Assembly: GCF_001748385.1 (NCBI RefSeq) | Contig: NZ_BCLI01000001.1 | Location: 413,177-477,176 of the forward strand | Reading direction: 5' to 3' | Length of the DNA stretch: 64,000 nt | Source of the DNA: Vulcanisaeta thermophila | GTDB lineage: Archaea > Thermoproteota > Thermoprotei > Thermoproteales > Thermocladiaceae | In this document: one piece after another, positions 18,168-26,767 of the stretch | How the letters are laid out: each line of letters starts with the position of its first letter | How positions within the stretch are numbered: position 1 is the stretch's first letter | The notes under the pieces: model-generated | The model's database searches: none | The model's input: the letters and a program-made list of their open reading frames with translations, nothing else | Told to the model about the DNA's origin: nothing | Translations under genes and position numbers: made by a program

Positions 18168-19229
18168 ATGGGTATTGTGACATCACAGGAAAGCATAAGG
18201 ATCACCTCCTCATTGTTCAATTACCCAGTGGTTAGGCCCCGTAGGCTTAGATCCAACGTACTCCTTAGGAACCTCGTTGCCGAAACCATGCTGAGGCCTG
18301 ACGACTTGGTTATGCCCATATTCGTGAAGGAGGGCATAAACGAGCCGGAGCCCATTAAGTCCATGCCTGGTCAGTACAGGTACCCCCTTGGAGATAAGCT
18401 CATAAACTTCGTGGATCAGTTAGTGAGCTCTGGGGTTAAGTCTGTGATTCTCTTTGGGATACCTGAGCATAAGGATGAGTGGGGTTCCTCGGCGTATGAT
18501 GAGCATGGTATAATACAGAGGACAATAAGGCTCCTAAAGGACTCCTTCGAGGATAGACTCATTGTAATGGCTGATGTATGCCTTTGTGAGTACACGGACC
18601 ATGGGCACTGCGGCGTGGTTAAGTTCCTGAACAATGGTAAGTACGTGGTCGATAACGACACAACAATAGGGCTTTACGCAAAGACCGCAGTAACCTACGC
18701 AGAGTCTGGCGTGGATGTTGTGGCTCCCTCAGGGATGATGGATGGTCAGGTTAGGGCCATTAGGGAGGCCCTGGACAGGGCTGGTTTTCAGGACGTGGCC
18801 ATAATGGCCTATAGCGCCAAGTACGCAAGCTCATTCTTCGGGCCCTTTAGGGAGGCCGCGTCCAGTGCGCCTAGGTTTGGTGATAGGCGTACTTACCAAA
18901 TGGATCCCAGGAATGCCCATGAGGCGCTTAAGGAGGTTGCCATGGACATAGCCGAGGGTGCCGACATGGTCATGGTGAAGCCAGCCACCCTATACCTCGA
19001 CGTGATTAGGCTCGTTAAGGAGAACTTCCCAGAGGTTCCGCTGGCCGCTTACCAGGTAAGTGGTGAGTACGCGATGCTTAAGGCCGCAATTATGAATGGT
19101 TGGCTTGATGAGAAGAGGGCGGTTCTTGAGTCCCTCATTGCCATTAGGAGGGCTGGTGCTGACGTAATAATAACGTACTTTGCCAAGGATGTAGTGAACT
19201 ATATAGATGAGCAGGATAAACTATTTTAA
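18168..19229 (+). CDS. hemB: Porphobilinogen synthase (5-aminolevulinate dehydratase)
   Basis: A 353-residue enzyme that condenses two 5-aminolevulinate molecules to porphobilinogen in heme/siroheme/cobamide synthesis. The zinc cysteines are C138, C140 and C148 in VCLCEYTDHGHC. The two Schiff-base lysines are K218 (YSAKYASSF) and K271 (MVKPATLYLD). GGG/APSGMMDG and QVSGEYAM motifs are also present. It starts at ATG 18168 behind a TTAATAAT-type AT-rich element. No other heme gene is adjacent, but cobS and a heme O synthase lie elsewhere in the window. Confidence 0.96.
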   Translation: MGIVTSQESIRITSSLFNYPVVRPRRLRSNVLLRNLVAETMLRPDDLVMPIFVKEGINEPEPIKSMPGQYRYPLGDKLINFVDQLVSSGVKSVILFGIPEHKDEWGSSAYDEHGIIQRTIRLLKDSFEDRLIVMADVCLCEYTDHGHCGVVKFLNNGKYVVDNDTTIGLYAKTAVTYAESGVDVVAPSGMMDGQVRAIREALDRAGFQDVAIMAYSAKYASSFFGPFREAASSAPRFGDRRTYQMDPRNAHEALKEVAMDIAEGADMVMVKPATLYLDVIRLVKENFPEVPLAAYQVSGEYAMLKAAIMNGWLDEKRAVLESLIAIRRAGADVIITYFAKDVVNYIDEQDKLF

Positions 19230-19325
19230 GTAATTACTAAAATGGATACTTATTTAACCAATATACCAATCTTTATTTTAGAGAAAGCAATATAAACCCT
19301 CTAGGTTACCACCACATGACCGGGA

Positions 19326-20546
19326 ATGGACATCAATAAATTGCTAGCCGGTAGAACTAAGCTCATGAGGGCCTCTGAAATTAGGGAGCTCCTTAAGTGG
19401 GTCACGGAGGATGTGATATCCTTTGGCGGTGGGATGCCCGACCCATCCTCATTCCCCATTAACGAAATAATAGAGGTGACTAGGGACGTACTAACCACGA
19501 AGGGTGACAAGGCACTGCAGTACGGAGCCACGGGTGGCGTTCCCGAGCTTAAGGAGGAGTTGATGAGGTTCATGAATAAGGGGGGCATAGGTACCCTTGG
19601 TGATCACGATGTCATAATAACCGTGGGGAGTCAGGAGGCACTGGACTTGCTGGGCAGGGTGCTTATAGATCCTGGGGATTACATAATAACTGAGAGTCCC
19701 ACGTACCTAGCGGCCATCCAGGCCTTTAGGATTTATGAGCCTAGGATAGTGGGTGTGCCCATGGATGGTGAGGGCATAATTATAGAGGAGTTGGAAAGGA
19801 GGATTAGGGAGATTAGGGAGGGTGGTGGTAGGATTAAGTTCATATACGTAATACCCACCGGGCAAAACCCCACTGGCATAACCATGAGTATGGAAAGGAG
19901 GAAGGCCCTACTCGAGGTGGCCAGTGAGTATGACCTGTTGGTGATCGAGGATGACCCATACGGCTACATATACTTTGGGAATGACTCACAACCAAGTAGG
20001 TTGAAGGCCATGGACTCCGAGGGCAGGGTCATATACATGTCCACATTTAGTAAGATAGCGGCGCCGGGGCTTAGGCTTGGTTGGGTTTACGCGACCAAGG
20101 AAATCATTAGGTGGCTTGAGCTTGCCAAGCAGTCCGTGGATCTGCACACATCAACATTGAACCAGTACATAGCCGCTGAGTTGCTTAGGAGGGGGGTGAT
20201 CGAGAGGAACATACCGAGGATAAAGGAGATATACAGGACAAAGAGGGACCTAATGCTCCAGGCACTGAGTGAGTACATGCAGGACGGAGTGACCTGGACG
20301 AAGCCTTCGGCGGGCATGTTCATATGGCTCTCACTACCTGACCATGCGGACACATCTAAACTGCTCGAAATAGCCATTAAGAAGTATAGGGTTGCCTACG
20401 TGCCAGGAAGGTCCTTCTACCCCAATGGGGAAAGGGGTAATGACATGAGGCTAAACTTCACATACCCCAAGCCCCAGGAGATATTTGAGGGAGTGAGGAG
20501 GCTATCCCTAGCCATATCCGAGTACCTGAGGGAAATCAAACCTTAA
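19326..20546 (+). CDS. PLP-dependent class I/II aminotransferase
   Basis: A 406-residue fold-type I aminotransferase. The pyridoxal-phosphate lysine is K243 in MSTFSKIAAPGLRLGW; IPTGQNPTG and the EDDPYGY motif (D210, Y212) contact the cofactor, and the substrate-binding arginine is in MRLNFTYP. The early FGGGMPDPSSFP stretch is typical of the 2-aminoadipate/aromatic/multi-substrate (LysN or MocR-domain-like) group. The exact amino acid substrate is open. It lies 30 nt upstream of the HerA-like gene. Confidence 0.88.
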   Translation: MDINKLLAGRTKLMRASEIRELLKWVTEDVISFGGGMPDPSSFPINEIIEVTRDVLTTKGDKALQYGATGGVPELKEELMRFMNKGGIGTLGDHDVIITVGSQEALDLLGRVLIDPGDYIITESPTYLAAIQAFRIYEPRIVGVPMDGEGIIIEELERRIREIREGGGRIKFIYVIPTGQNPTGITMSMERRKALLEVASEYDLLVIEDDPYGYIYFGNDSQPSRLKAMDSEGRVIYMSTFSKIAAPGLRLGWVYATKEIIRWLELAKQSVDLHTSTLNQYIAAELLRRGVIERNIPRIKEIYRTKRDLMLQALSEYMQDGVTWTKPSAGMFIWLSLPDHADTSKLLEIAIKKYRVAYVPGRSFYPNGERGNDMRLNFTYPKPQEIFEGVRRLSLAISEYLREIKP

Positions 20547-20575
20547 AAGGGGGAAAGCCCAGGTAAACTTAATTA

Positions 20576-22090
20576 ATGGGGGATGACGACAAGCAATTGG
20601 AGATTGAGCATAAGGAGGAAGTAATTGGGCAGGTGGAGAGGGCAGTCCTTGATGGTGATAACCTTATACTAACCATAAACTCGCACCTGAGCCACAACAC
20701 GATAATGAGGATGTTATCCAGGAAAAGCATAATCCTCATAAGGAATGAAGCGGGCAATGAATTACTAACCGAGGTTAGGGGAATAGAGGCACTGGCTCCA
20801 ATACCACCCTCAATACCCGAACCCAACAGGACAAGGATAAGGATAGTGGCGAAACCCATAGCCCTAAAAACAACCATAAACGGAAGACCCAGGTACGTAA
20901 GAGGAATTATAATACCAGCAATGGGTAGTGCCGTGATTGAACCAGGCATGGGCACCATAATGGAGGCCCTGGACCTAAGGGGTGATGTGACTATTGGTAA
21001 GGCGATTATTAATAATCAGGAGGTACCAATAAAGGTGAGTGTGGATGAGTTGGTAAATGGGCTTTACGTGGTTAGTGGTGAGGGGGATTGGAGGTTCAGG
21101 GTAATCATGAATATACTGAGGAATGAACGATTAAGTAAGGAGTACGAGAGCATAATCATCATGGACAGGTCGGGAAAATACGTAGGGGCATTAATACACG
21201 GCGAATTATGCGGTCAGTGTCGTGAGGATGACAAGGCATTATTCATACCCGTGGACCTAGCAAGGCTTGAGAGGGCTGTGGATATGGAGGAGGTTGTTAA
21301 GTACATCATGGATAGACTGAGGATTGCGGGTTTGAGGGGTAAGGTGAAGGTTAAATTAACCACAACTAAAAGAGGCATTAAGCTCACAGTAAACACGGAC
21401 AGAGGCTACGGATTCCTAACATACCCAACAACAATAAGCACCAGGTGGTTCATGGAGGAGATCGTGGAAATGGGCGTATTGGGTGCAAGTGTTAACTACG
21501 TACTACAGGCAGTAATGAGTAAGGGGGAGGGTGTGGATTCAATTGGGGATTTCATAAACAAGATACAGAATGAGGTGACCACCCCACGGGCATCCGTAAT
21601 AAAGACCCTGAACCTACTAATGAGGTTAAAGCGCACAGGCTACTTCGACCTACTAATAAACATAAGGAATAAGACCATGAAACCCCCAATAAACCCACTG
21701 GGCATCTTAGGGAGCAAATTCGTGGTTTACGACCTTCACGAGATGCCCATGGAACTAATGAACACGTACCAACTGGTACTCATGAAGAATGTACTACGTT
21801 GGTTCATAACAGAGGGGAGGAGGGCATTGTTAATACTGGATGATGTTGATGGGATAATTAGGAGCAGGAGGTTACTAAATGAATTCATAAACCTAATAAG
21901 ACTGAAGAATAACAACGTGGCCATGATAATATCGAGCAGGGTAAACAACGGGGAGATCAGGAACCACGTGGGGAGCACCGTAATGACTGGGTCCATGCCT
22001 GGGGATTGCGTGGGGGCACCAACCACGGATAAACCCATCACACTAATAACACCCACCAGGTGCATAACAGGCTCACTAAATGGGGAATGA
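20576..22090 (+). CDS. HerA-like protein lacking the P-loop
   Basis: A 504-residue protein that follows the HerA plan but has lost ATPase motifs. The N-terminus resembles the HAS barrel. TIGKAIINNQEVPIKVSVDELV (~139-160) aligns by eye with SIGRIRLTNIPAKLDANKLT of the true HerA at 38517. The next block reads VVSGEGDWRFR where that protein has LAATGGGKSWL, so the P-loop lysine and Ser/Thr are gone. IIIMDRSGKYVGAL then matches VVIDPHGEYSAM. Near 417-450, ALLILDDVDG and VAMIISSRV match HerA Walker B and sensor positions. Function is unknown; a non-catalytic HerA partner or structural DNA protein is one option. The following MetF-like gene starts 31 nt later. Confidence 0.6.
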   Translation: MGDDDKQLEIEHKEEVIGQVERAVLDGDNLILTINSHLSHNTIMRMLSRKSIILIRNEAGNELLTEVRGIEALAPIPPSIPEPNRTRIRIVAKPIALKTTINGRPRYVRGIIIPAMGSAVIEPGMGTIMEALDLRGDVTIGKAIINNQEVPIKVSVDELVNGLYVVSGEGDWRFRVIMNILRNERLSKEYESIIIMDRSGKYVGALIHGELCGQCREDDKALFIPVDLARLERAVDMEEVVKYIMDRLRIAGLRGKVKVKLTTTKRGIKLTVNTDRGYGFLTYPTTISTRWFMEEIVEMGVLGASVNYVLQAVMSKGEGVDSIGDFINKIQNEVTTPRASVIKTLNLLMRLKRTGYFDLLINIRNKTMKPPINPLGILGSKFVVYDLHEMPMELMNTYQLVLMKNVLRWFITEGRRALLILDDVDGIIRSRRLLNEFINLIRLKNNNVAMIISSRVNNGEIRNHVGSTVMTGSMPGDCVGAPTTDKPITLITPTRCITGSLNGE

Positions 22091-22120
22091 ATATAAACCC
22101 AGTGAGGGACAGGCTAAGGT

Positions 22121-22858
22121 GTGGCGGTAATAATAGCGGAACTACCACCACTGAGGAACCTGGACAATGTGGATAACTACCTAAACACCGTAGCTCAGGT
22201 TGCGGATTACGTAACACACGTAAACATACCAGACTCAACCTTCGCAAACCCCTCAGCAAACTCCATACTCACAGGGGCACTCATAAGGAGGAGGTTCAAC
22301 GTGGAGGTCATTGCGAACGTTAGGGTTGCGGACCACAACAAGGTGGGGCTAATGGCACTAATAATGGGTGGAATAGCCAACGGGGTAAGGAACTACCTAC
22401 TACTCAGGGGAGACCTAGGGCCCGGGGTAACACCCGTACAGGACCTAACACCCACAACCGCAATAGGGTACCTCAGGAGCGAGGGCAGGCTGAAGGCGAG
22501 GTTCGGCATATCAATATCCACATACACACAGGAATACATAAGGGAGAGGCTAGAGGCAAAACCAGACTTCGCAATGCTACAATACACACTCAACAACGAA
22601 GACCTAGAACTAGCCCTAAGGGTCAATGAGAACTACGGCATAGACCTATACCCACCACTACTAATAATCACCAACAAATCCGCAAAAACAATATCAAAAA
22701 TACTCAACAAAGACGTACCAATACCCAACGACCCCATAGAAGACGCCGTGAAAAGAGCCAAGGAACTACTAAGGAAATTCCCAGGAATATACCTAACAGC
22801 ACCAGGAGACCTAAACGCAATAATAAACACAGCAAAAGCACTAAAGGAAATAATCTAA
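22121..22858 (+). CDS. MetF-like (methylenetetrahydrofolate reductase family) TIM-barrel protein
   Basis: A 245-residue protein beginning at GTG 22121. NIPDSTFANPSANS near the N-terminus and VRVADHNKVGLMALIMGGIANGVRNYLLLRGD in the middle correspond to the methylenetetrahydrofolate reductase fold, which uses FAD and reduces the pterin one-carbon unit. It is shorter than bacterial MetF (~290), as in other crenarchaeal members. Whether the cofactor is a folate or a methanopterin-like pterin cannot be told. It probably shares a transcript with the HerA-like gene. Confidence 0.72.
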   Translation: MAVIIAELPPLRNLDNVDNYLNTVAQVADYVTHVNIPDSTFANPSANSILTGALIRRRFNVEVIANVRVADHNKVGLMALIMGGIANGVRNYLLLRGDLGPGVTPVQDLTPTTAIGYLRSEGRLKARFGISISTYTQEYIRERLEAKPDFAMLQYTLNNEDLELALRVNENYGIDLYPPLLIITNKSAKTISKILNKDVPIPNDPIEDAVKRAKELLRKFPGIYLTAPGDLNAIINTAKALKEII

Positions 22859-22913
22859 ACCCCCGAGACAGACGGCCCAGGCAAGCACAGTATTGAACTA
22901 AGCAATCGATTAA

Positions 22914-23552
22914 TCATGAATGGAAGAACAACGGCTTTTCCTCCATAGTATAACGCGGCACCTCACCCCACGTCGGATAACCACACTGCGGATAAAACAC
23001 CAAGTTACTCAACAACATACCCGTGACCGGCCTAAGAATGGTTATATTAACCACAGTACTTGATGAATCAGCACCATAAACAGCCGCAACCAAGGCATAG
23101 GCACCTGGCCCAAGAGTCACATTCAACCAAGTGGGACCATCACCCATCACACACTCTATATACCCATAATTATCCCTAGGAATAAAGTTACTATTCAACG
23201 CCCCAACCATGAGCGATGAACCCATCGTGATGGAGGCCACGCATACATAGGCAGGAGGCCTCAAATAAAACTCATTGGTTATGTAGTAAGTACCATTCAG
23301 CACAAACTCAGTCATCACACTGGGCGACGCACCACCAATGGTCACATTCCTGCCCTGTGGGGCAAACGGTACGAAACTTATGTACTCCGGCAGCAACGGC
23401 GGTTTACAGGGCACAAAACCAAGGAACCGCACAACATCACCTGCATAGTAAGTGCTTACTCCATAAATCACCAACTCAATAATCATCAAAACACCAAATA
23501 AAACCGCCAGAAAAAGACTAAGCTCAACCTCAATCTTAATGGTACGAGCCAT
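22914..23552 (-). CDS. Membrane-anchored surface protein
   Basis: A 212-residue protein with one strong N-terminal hydrophobic helix (~10-35, LSLFLAVLFGVLMIIELVIYG) followed by an extracytoplasmic beta-rich part with several N-glycosylation sequons (NVT, NGT, NVT, NIT) and scattered cysteines. No class III signal peptide is obvious. Its start codon overlaps the stop of the upstream secreted protein gene (shared base 23552), so the two are translationally coupled. I do not recognise the family. Coupling suggests the two proteins form one surface structure; this is inference. Confidence 0.6.
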   Translation of the reverse strand: MARTIKIEVELSLFLAVLFGVLMIIELVIYGVSTYYAGDVVRFLGFVPCKPPLLPEYISFVPFAPQGRNVTIGGASPSVMTEFVLNGTYYITNEFYLRPPAYVCVASITMGSSLMVGALNSNFIPRDNYGYIECVMGDGPTWLNVTLGPGAYALVAAVYGADSSSTVVNITILRPVTGMLLSNLVFYPQCGYPTWGEVPRYTMEEKPLFFHS

Positions 23553-24334
23553 TACGAATCACCCAGCATAACCACAGTATCATTCTGGCACAGCCCCACA
23601 TATTCAAACGCAAATGCTGGCCCTTGATCACCAGCATATGATATATACCATACATAGCCCTGCGGCAGATTATAAACCCACACATTCACCGTTGAGCCCC
23701 GTATCTCGGCGAAGCCACTACTGGAATAACCATTTATAGAAACAACAACACCTGTAAACAATAACGCGGATACGGTGAAGGTCACAGGGCTACCGCATGT
23801 GCCGAACTCCATTATTGGAGTGCTGTAACCATTATTAAACCGTATAGAGTAATAACCACCATAATATACCTGACCTGGCTCATCGGCATCGGAGGTCGTG
23901 CCGCTGGGCAATATTCGAATGATCCTAAAAGTTGGCGGGTTACTACCTAAATCCCTGGCCACATATGGCTGAGTACACGGATAACCACCGGCAATTACTG
24001 GGACATTCTTCGTGCTATAAATGGCCCATTCATCAAGCCTAAAGAGACCAACTGCCTCCCCATTGTATACATAAATCGACCGTGACAACGCAGTTGAAAC
24101 CCGGCTAGTTAAGACCACAAACCCCGAACCAAAGGTATAAGTAACGGTATACACACCCTGCGCCGCACTCGCATTACCTAAATACGGCGAATTCAGCAAC
24201 ATTACTGGAGTCCAGTACATCCCCTCAGCCACCACAGGCCCTAACATACACTCATAACCACCAAGGACAAGCGGAGCAGAAGCCACAGCCGGGATTGCGT
24301 ATATAAACATAAGAACGACCACCAATAACAACAC
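23552..24334 (-). CDS. Secreted beta-rich protein with a signal peptide
   Basis: About 260 residues with a classical signal sequence (VVVLMFIYAIPAVASA, likely cut after ASA). A long glycine-, tyrosine- and serine-rich segment follows, expected to be beta-sheet, with a few cysteines (YECM, YPCT, GTCG, LCQND) that could form disulfides. The open frame begins at TTG 24340. GTG 24334 has a purine-rich GAGGGGG stretch at a better distance, and an in-frame TGA lies just upstream, so the start must be one of these two. The downstream membrane-anchored gene overlaps its stop. Confidence 0.6.
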   Translation of the reverse strand: MLLLVVVLMFIYAIPAVASAPLVLGGYECMLGPVVAEGMYWTPVMLLNSPYLGNASAAQGVYTVTYTFGSGFVVLTSRVSTALSRSIYVYNGEAVGLFRLDEWAIYSTKNVPVIAGGYPCTQPYVARDLGSNPPTFRIIRILPSGTTSDADEPGQVYYGGYYSIRFNNGYSTPIMEFGTCGSPVTFTVSALLFTGVVVSINGYSSSGFAEIRGSTVNVWVYNLPQGYVWYISYAGDQGPAFAFEYVGLCQNDTVVMLGDS

Positions 24335-24529
24335 AACCAAGCCCCCTCAAAGACACCCCTAACCTGCATAGAGACTCCTTACTTAACATAATTAAGTTTT
24401 CATTTAAGTCCCCACCACCCACATAATACCCAACAATAAACAGCACAACCATGCACCCAAAACACACCATAACGAGACAAAGAACTTAAAAACCCAGGAA
24501 CAAACACCACATATACACCACGCCCAAAC

Positions 24530-24650
24530 GGGGCCGTAGTCTAGCCTGGCTAGGATGCGCGGCTTGGGCTGCCACCGCGGGCAACAACCAAAAGGCCCGC
24601 GGACACGAGAACCCGCGTGACCCCGGGTTCAAATCCCGGCGGCCCCACCA
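24530..24650 (+). tRNA. tRNA-Pro(TGG) with a 43-nt intron
   Basis: The acceptor strands GGGGCCG (24530-24536) and CGGCCCC (24640-24646) pair, then discriminator A and encoded CCA. The anticodon stem CGCGG/CCGCG and loop CTTGGG-C give anticodon TGG at 24565-24567. A 43-nt intron at 24569-24611 occupies position 37/38. The intron contains a perfect 8-bp hairpin CCGCGGGC/GCCCGCGG, which would help present the bulge-helix-bulge splice site. The mature length is 78 nt with CCA. Confidence 0.93.
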
Positions 24651-24757
24651 AAACAACCCTTTTCAGTGAATTGTTAATAGATGATTTCATGATTACAATC
24701 TTTATGTGGTGATCCTAGTGTGTATGTCGTGGTTCTGGGCTTATGCTTGGGTGAGAC

Positions 24758-25024
24758 TTAGCTGGGTGTGGTTTCTTTTTTCTTTTTCTCTTCTTCGAGT
24801 GTTAGTTTGTCCTTTTTGATTAGTCTGCCTATTTCCTCGATTTCCTCCTTGGTTAGTGGGTTTCCGGTGGTTCTGCTTGTTAGTGATGTGTATAGTCTGT
24901 TTAGTTCGTTTCTTATGAGTTCCGAGCCCCTGGGGCTTAGGCTCCTTCGTATGTCATTATCTCCACCATGAATTCCTGGGCGTTTCTGGTCCTCGCTAAT
25001 TAGTGCTATGATTAATTCATCCAT
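24758..25024 (-). CDS. Unrecognised small charged protein
   Basis: From ATG 25024 this encodes 88 residues, strongly hydrophilic and helical, ending in a glutamate/lysine run (LTLEEEKKKKETTPS). A TATATAAG-type element on this strand at 25045-25053 is centred 25 nt upstream of 25024, which excludes the longer frame reaching 25114. There is no membrane segment or known motif. It lies between tRNA-Pro and a pilin-like gene, both separate units. No function is suggested. Confidence 0.5.
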   Translation of the reverse strand: MDELIIALISEDQKRPGIHGGDNDIRRSLSPRGSELIRNELNRLYTSLTSRTTGNPLTKEEIEEIGRLIKKDKLTLEEEKKKKETTPS

Positions 25025-25146
25025 ATTATTAGGTATGGAATTGCGTATATAAGTCTTTGTGTTGACAATGCAGGTGGTTTTGTGGGCTTGGGGAGTTAGT
25101 CGTGGGTTGAGCACATGGTTATGCGGTGCCCAGGTAATGGGCGTGG

Positions 25147-26076
25147 TTAAGGTGCTGCTGGGCAGAAGCCGCAGTAGGCTAGTCCCTTGTTTAGAATAAT
25201 GGGCATGAGTGTAACATTGCCGACATTATTGACTGTCCAGCTGACGTAAATCGTGAACCAATCCTCGACTAATCCGGGACATGATAGTAGTGATATGAAT
25301 GAGCCGGCGGCTGTGTCGTATACTTCGATTACGGGTGTGTAAAGTGGTGAGTAGTTGTTAGTAAATACGCAGTTTGATACCCAAAACACGTACGTTCTTG
25401 TGTAATCATGAACGTACGTTAATTCTATCCATTGGCCAGTCTCACCAACATACTCGCCATAATCAACGACGGCGCCCGCGGTTGCAGGGCCGATGTAGAG
25501 AATGCCTGTGTAGTTTACGTACCCTCCGAAGAACGATGCGTCTGGGAAGTACTTACTTAGTAGGGGGCCTGTTAATTCGTATAATTCGTACTTCTCGATG
25601 AGCACTAACTTGGTGTTATTGCCCATGGGTATGGTCTCCACAGTACTGTTCTCACTAATTGGTACCTTGGTTAGTGGGTCTATCTCGGCCTCGTTGTTGT
25701 GTATTAGGATGCCCAGGTAGTCCCCTCCGTTATTGATTGTTATGAGTACGTAGTAGTAATTTCCGTGTTCCAGGGTGGTTATGGGCTTGTAATTCTTAAT
25801 GCCGTGTGCGCTTAAGGTGTTATTAACTAGGTTAATTAGGTCCTTGGGTATGCTGTGTGTTTCGTTGTAGGGTGGTGGTGTTATGTTTAGGATTACCGTG
25901 TATTGTGAGATTGCGGCTGCGGCGTGTGCGTTGTTGAGTATGTTTATGGCTTCTTGATACGCATTGTTGCTTACCATGTATAGTGCCATGCCAAGGTCTA
26001 GGGCTATCACGGTAATTATGACCGCCACTATTATGGCTAGACCCCTTCTGCCTATTCTTAATCTGAACTTACTCAT
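25147..26076 (-). CDS. Archaeal type IV pilin-like surface protein
   Basis: A 309-residue protein whose N-terminus (MSKFRLRIGRRG followed by LAIIVAVIITVIALDLG) looks like a class III signal peptide. PibD-type prepilin peptidase would cut after the glycine, leaving the hydrophobic helix as the pilus core. The large extracytoplasmic domain has many sequons (NIT, NNT, NST, NYT, NVT), typical of a glycosylated surface protein, and ends with a C-x2-C pair (YCGFCP). An ACTTATAAATCC element about 24 nt upstream fits a leaderless start. It is much larger than usual pilins, so it may be an adhesin or minor pilin. Confidence 0.6.
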   Translation of the reverse strand: MSKFRLRIGRRGLAIIVAVIITVIALDLGMALYMVSNNAYQEAINILNNAHAAAAISQYTVILNITPPPYNETHSIPKDLINLVNNTLSAHGIKNYKPITTLEHGNYYYVLITINNGGDYLGILIHNNEAEIDPLTKVPISENSTVETIPMGNNTKLVLIEKYELYELTGPLLSKYFPDASFFGGYVNYTGILYIGPATAGAVVDYGEYVGETGQWIELTYVHDYTRTYVFWVSNCVFTNNYSPLYTPVIEVYDTAAGSFISLLSCPGLVEDWFTIYVSWTVNNVGNVTLMPIILNKGLAYCGFCPAAP

Positions 26077-26134
26077 CAGGTAGCTTTTTTAAGGATTTAT
26101 AAGTTTTTTGTGGTGGTTTCAATCCCCCAATAAT

Positions 26135-26175
26135 GATCACGCCCTTCCTATTGTGTGGGGTTATTGGGCGTGGTC
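26135..26175. repeat. Inverted repeat, possible hairpin
   Basis: GATCACGCCC (26135-26144) pairs with GGGCGTGGTC (26166-26175) in a 10-bp stem with one G-T pair around a 21-nt loop. An overlapping alternative pairs CCCAATAA with TTATTGGG. It lies 3' of the DUF309 gene on the minus strand and upstream of the pilin-like gene. It could be a terminator or an operator. Confidence 0.35.
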
Positions 26176-26222
26176 TTTGTCATACCCGTGGGTGTTTTGT
26201 ATGTGGGGGTAAATGCCTGGGT

Positions 26223-26705
26223 TTAGGTGTTGGTGTGGTTTGGATTTAGTGCTTCTGGTGTGCAGTTCCTCACTATTAATTCCACGGCGTCCCTAATGAG
26301 CCTCTTATAGCCCGTGTGACCACCCTCCTGGAGTTTAGCGAGTGCCGCTGCCAGTAGTATTAATCCCCTCATGAACTCGCTCCTATTCCTCCTCCAAACC
26401 CCCTCCAAAACCTCATGGGCTTCCCAAAATCTTTCCTGGCCCATTAGTTCCACGTAGGCTTCTAGGGGATTCTCCACGTGCCTCTCCACATCGAGGTCTA
26501 CCAGGTCCATGACCCTCATGCCTGCTTTGCTTAGCTTCTTCAATTCCCCGTCTATGTCATCCGTGATTAGGTCCACCTCAACGTGCCCGGTGGTCACCCT
26601 GGCATTTAAAACCCTCATTCCCATTGCCCTCAGCGAGTTCATTATCTCAGTCCTGCGTTTGGTCACGTAATCCTCGCTCTCAATCACAATTAGGTACCTG
26701 GTCAT
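26223..26705 (-). CDS. DUF309 domain protein
   Basis: A 160-residue protein. Residues ~1-70 form an alpha/beta part (YLIVIESEDYVTKRRTEI...VEVDLITDDI). The second half is a DUF309 helical domain with the typical FWEAHEVLEGVWRR motif and a second helix LILLAAALAKLQEGG. The function of DUF309 is not established; the conserved His, Glu and Trp suggest ligand or metal binding. No operon partner is evident. Confidence 0.7.
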   Translation of the reverse strand: MTRYLIVIESEDYVTKRRTEIMNSLRAMGMRVLNARVTTGHVEVDLITDDIDGELKKLSKAGMRVMDLVDLDVERHVENPLEAYVELMGQERFWEAHEVLEGVWRRNRSEFMRGLILLAAALAKLQEGGHTGYKRLIRDAVELIVRNCTPEALNPNHTNT

Positions 26706-26767
26706 GCCTGTTTCGTCAATGTGTCAATTAATATTACTGTCTGTGGTATGATGAGGCGTGGGCGTGG

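Noticed and set aside
24252-24470. 72-codon ORF over the start of the secreted protein gene
   Set aside because: It lies in a different frame from the clear signal peptide and runs across the promoter region; no support of its own.
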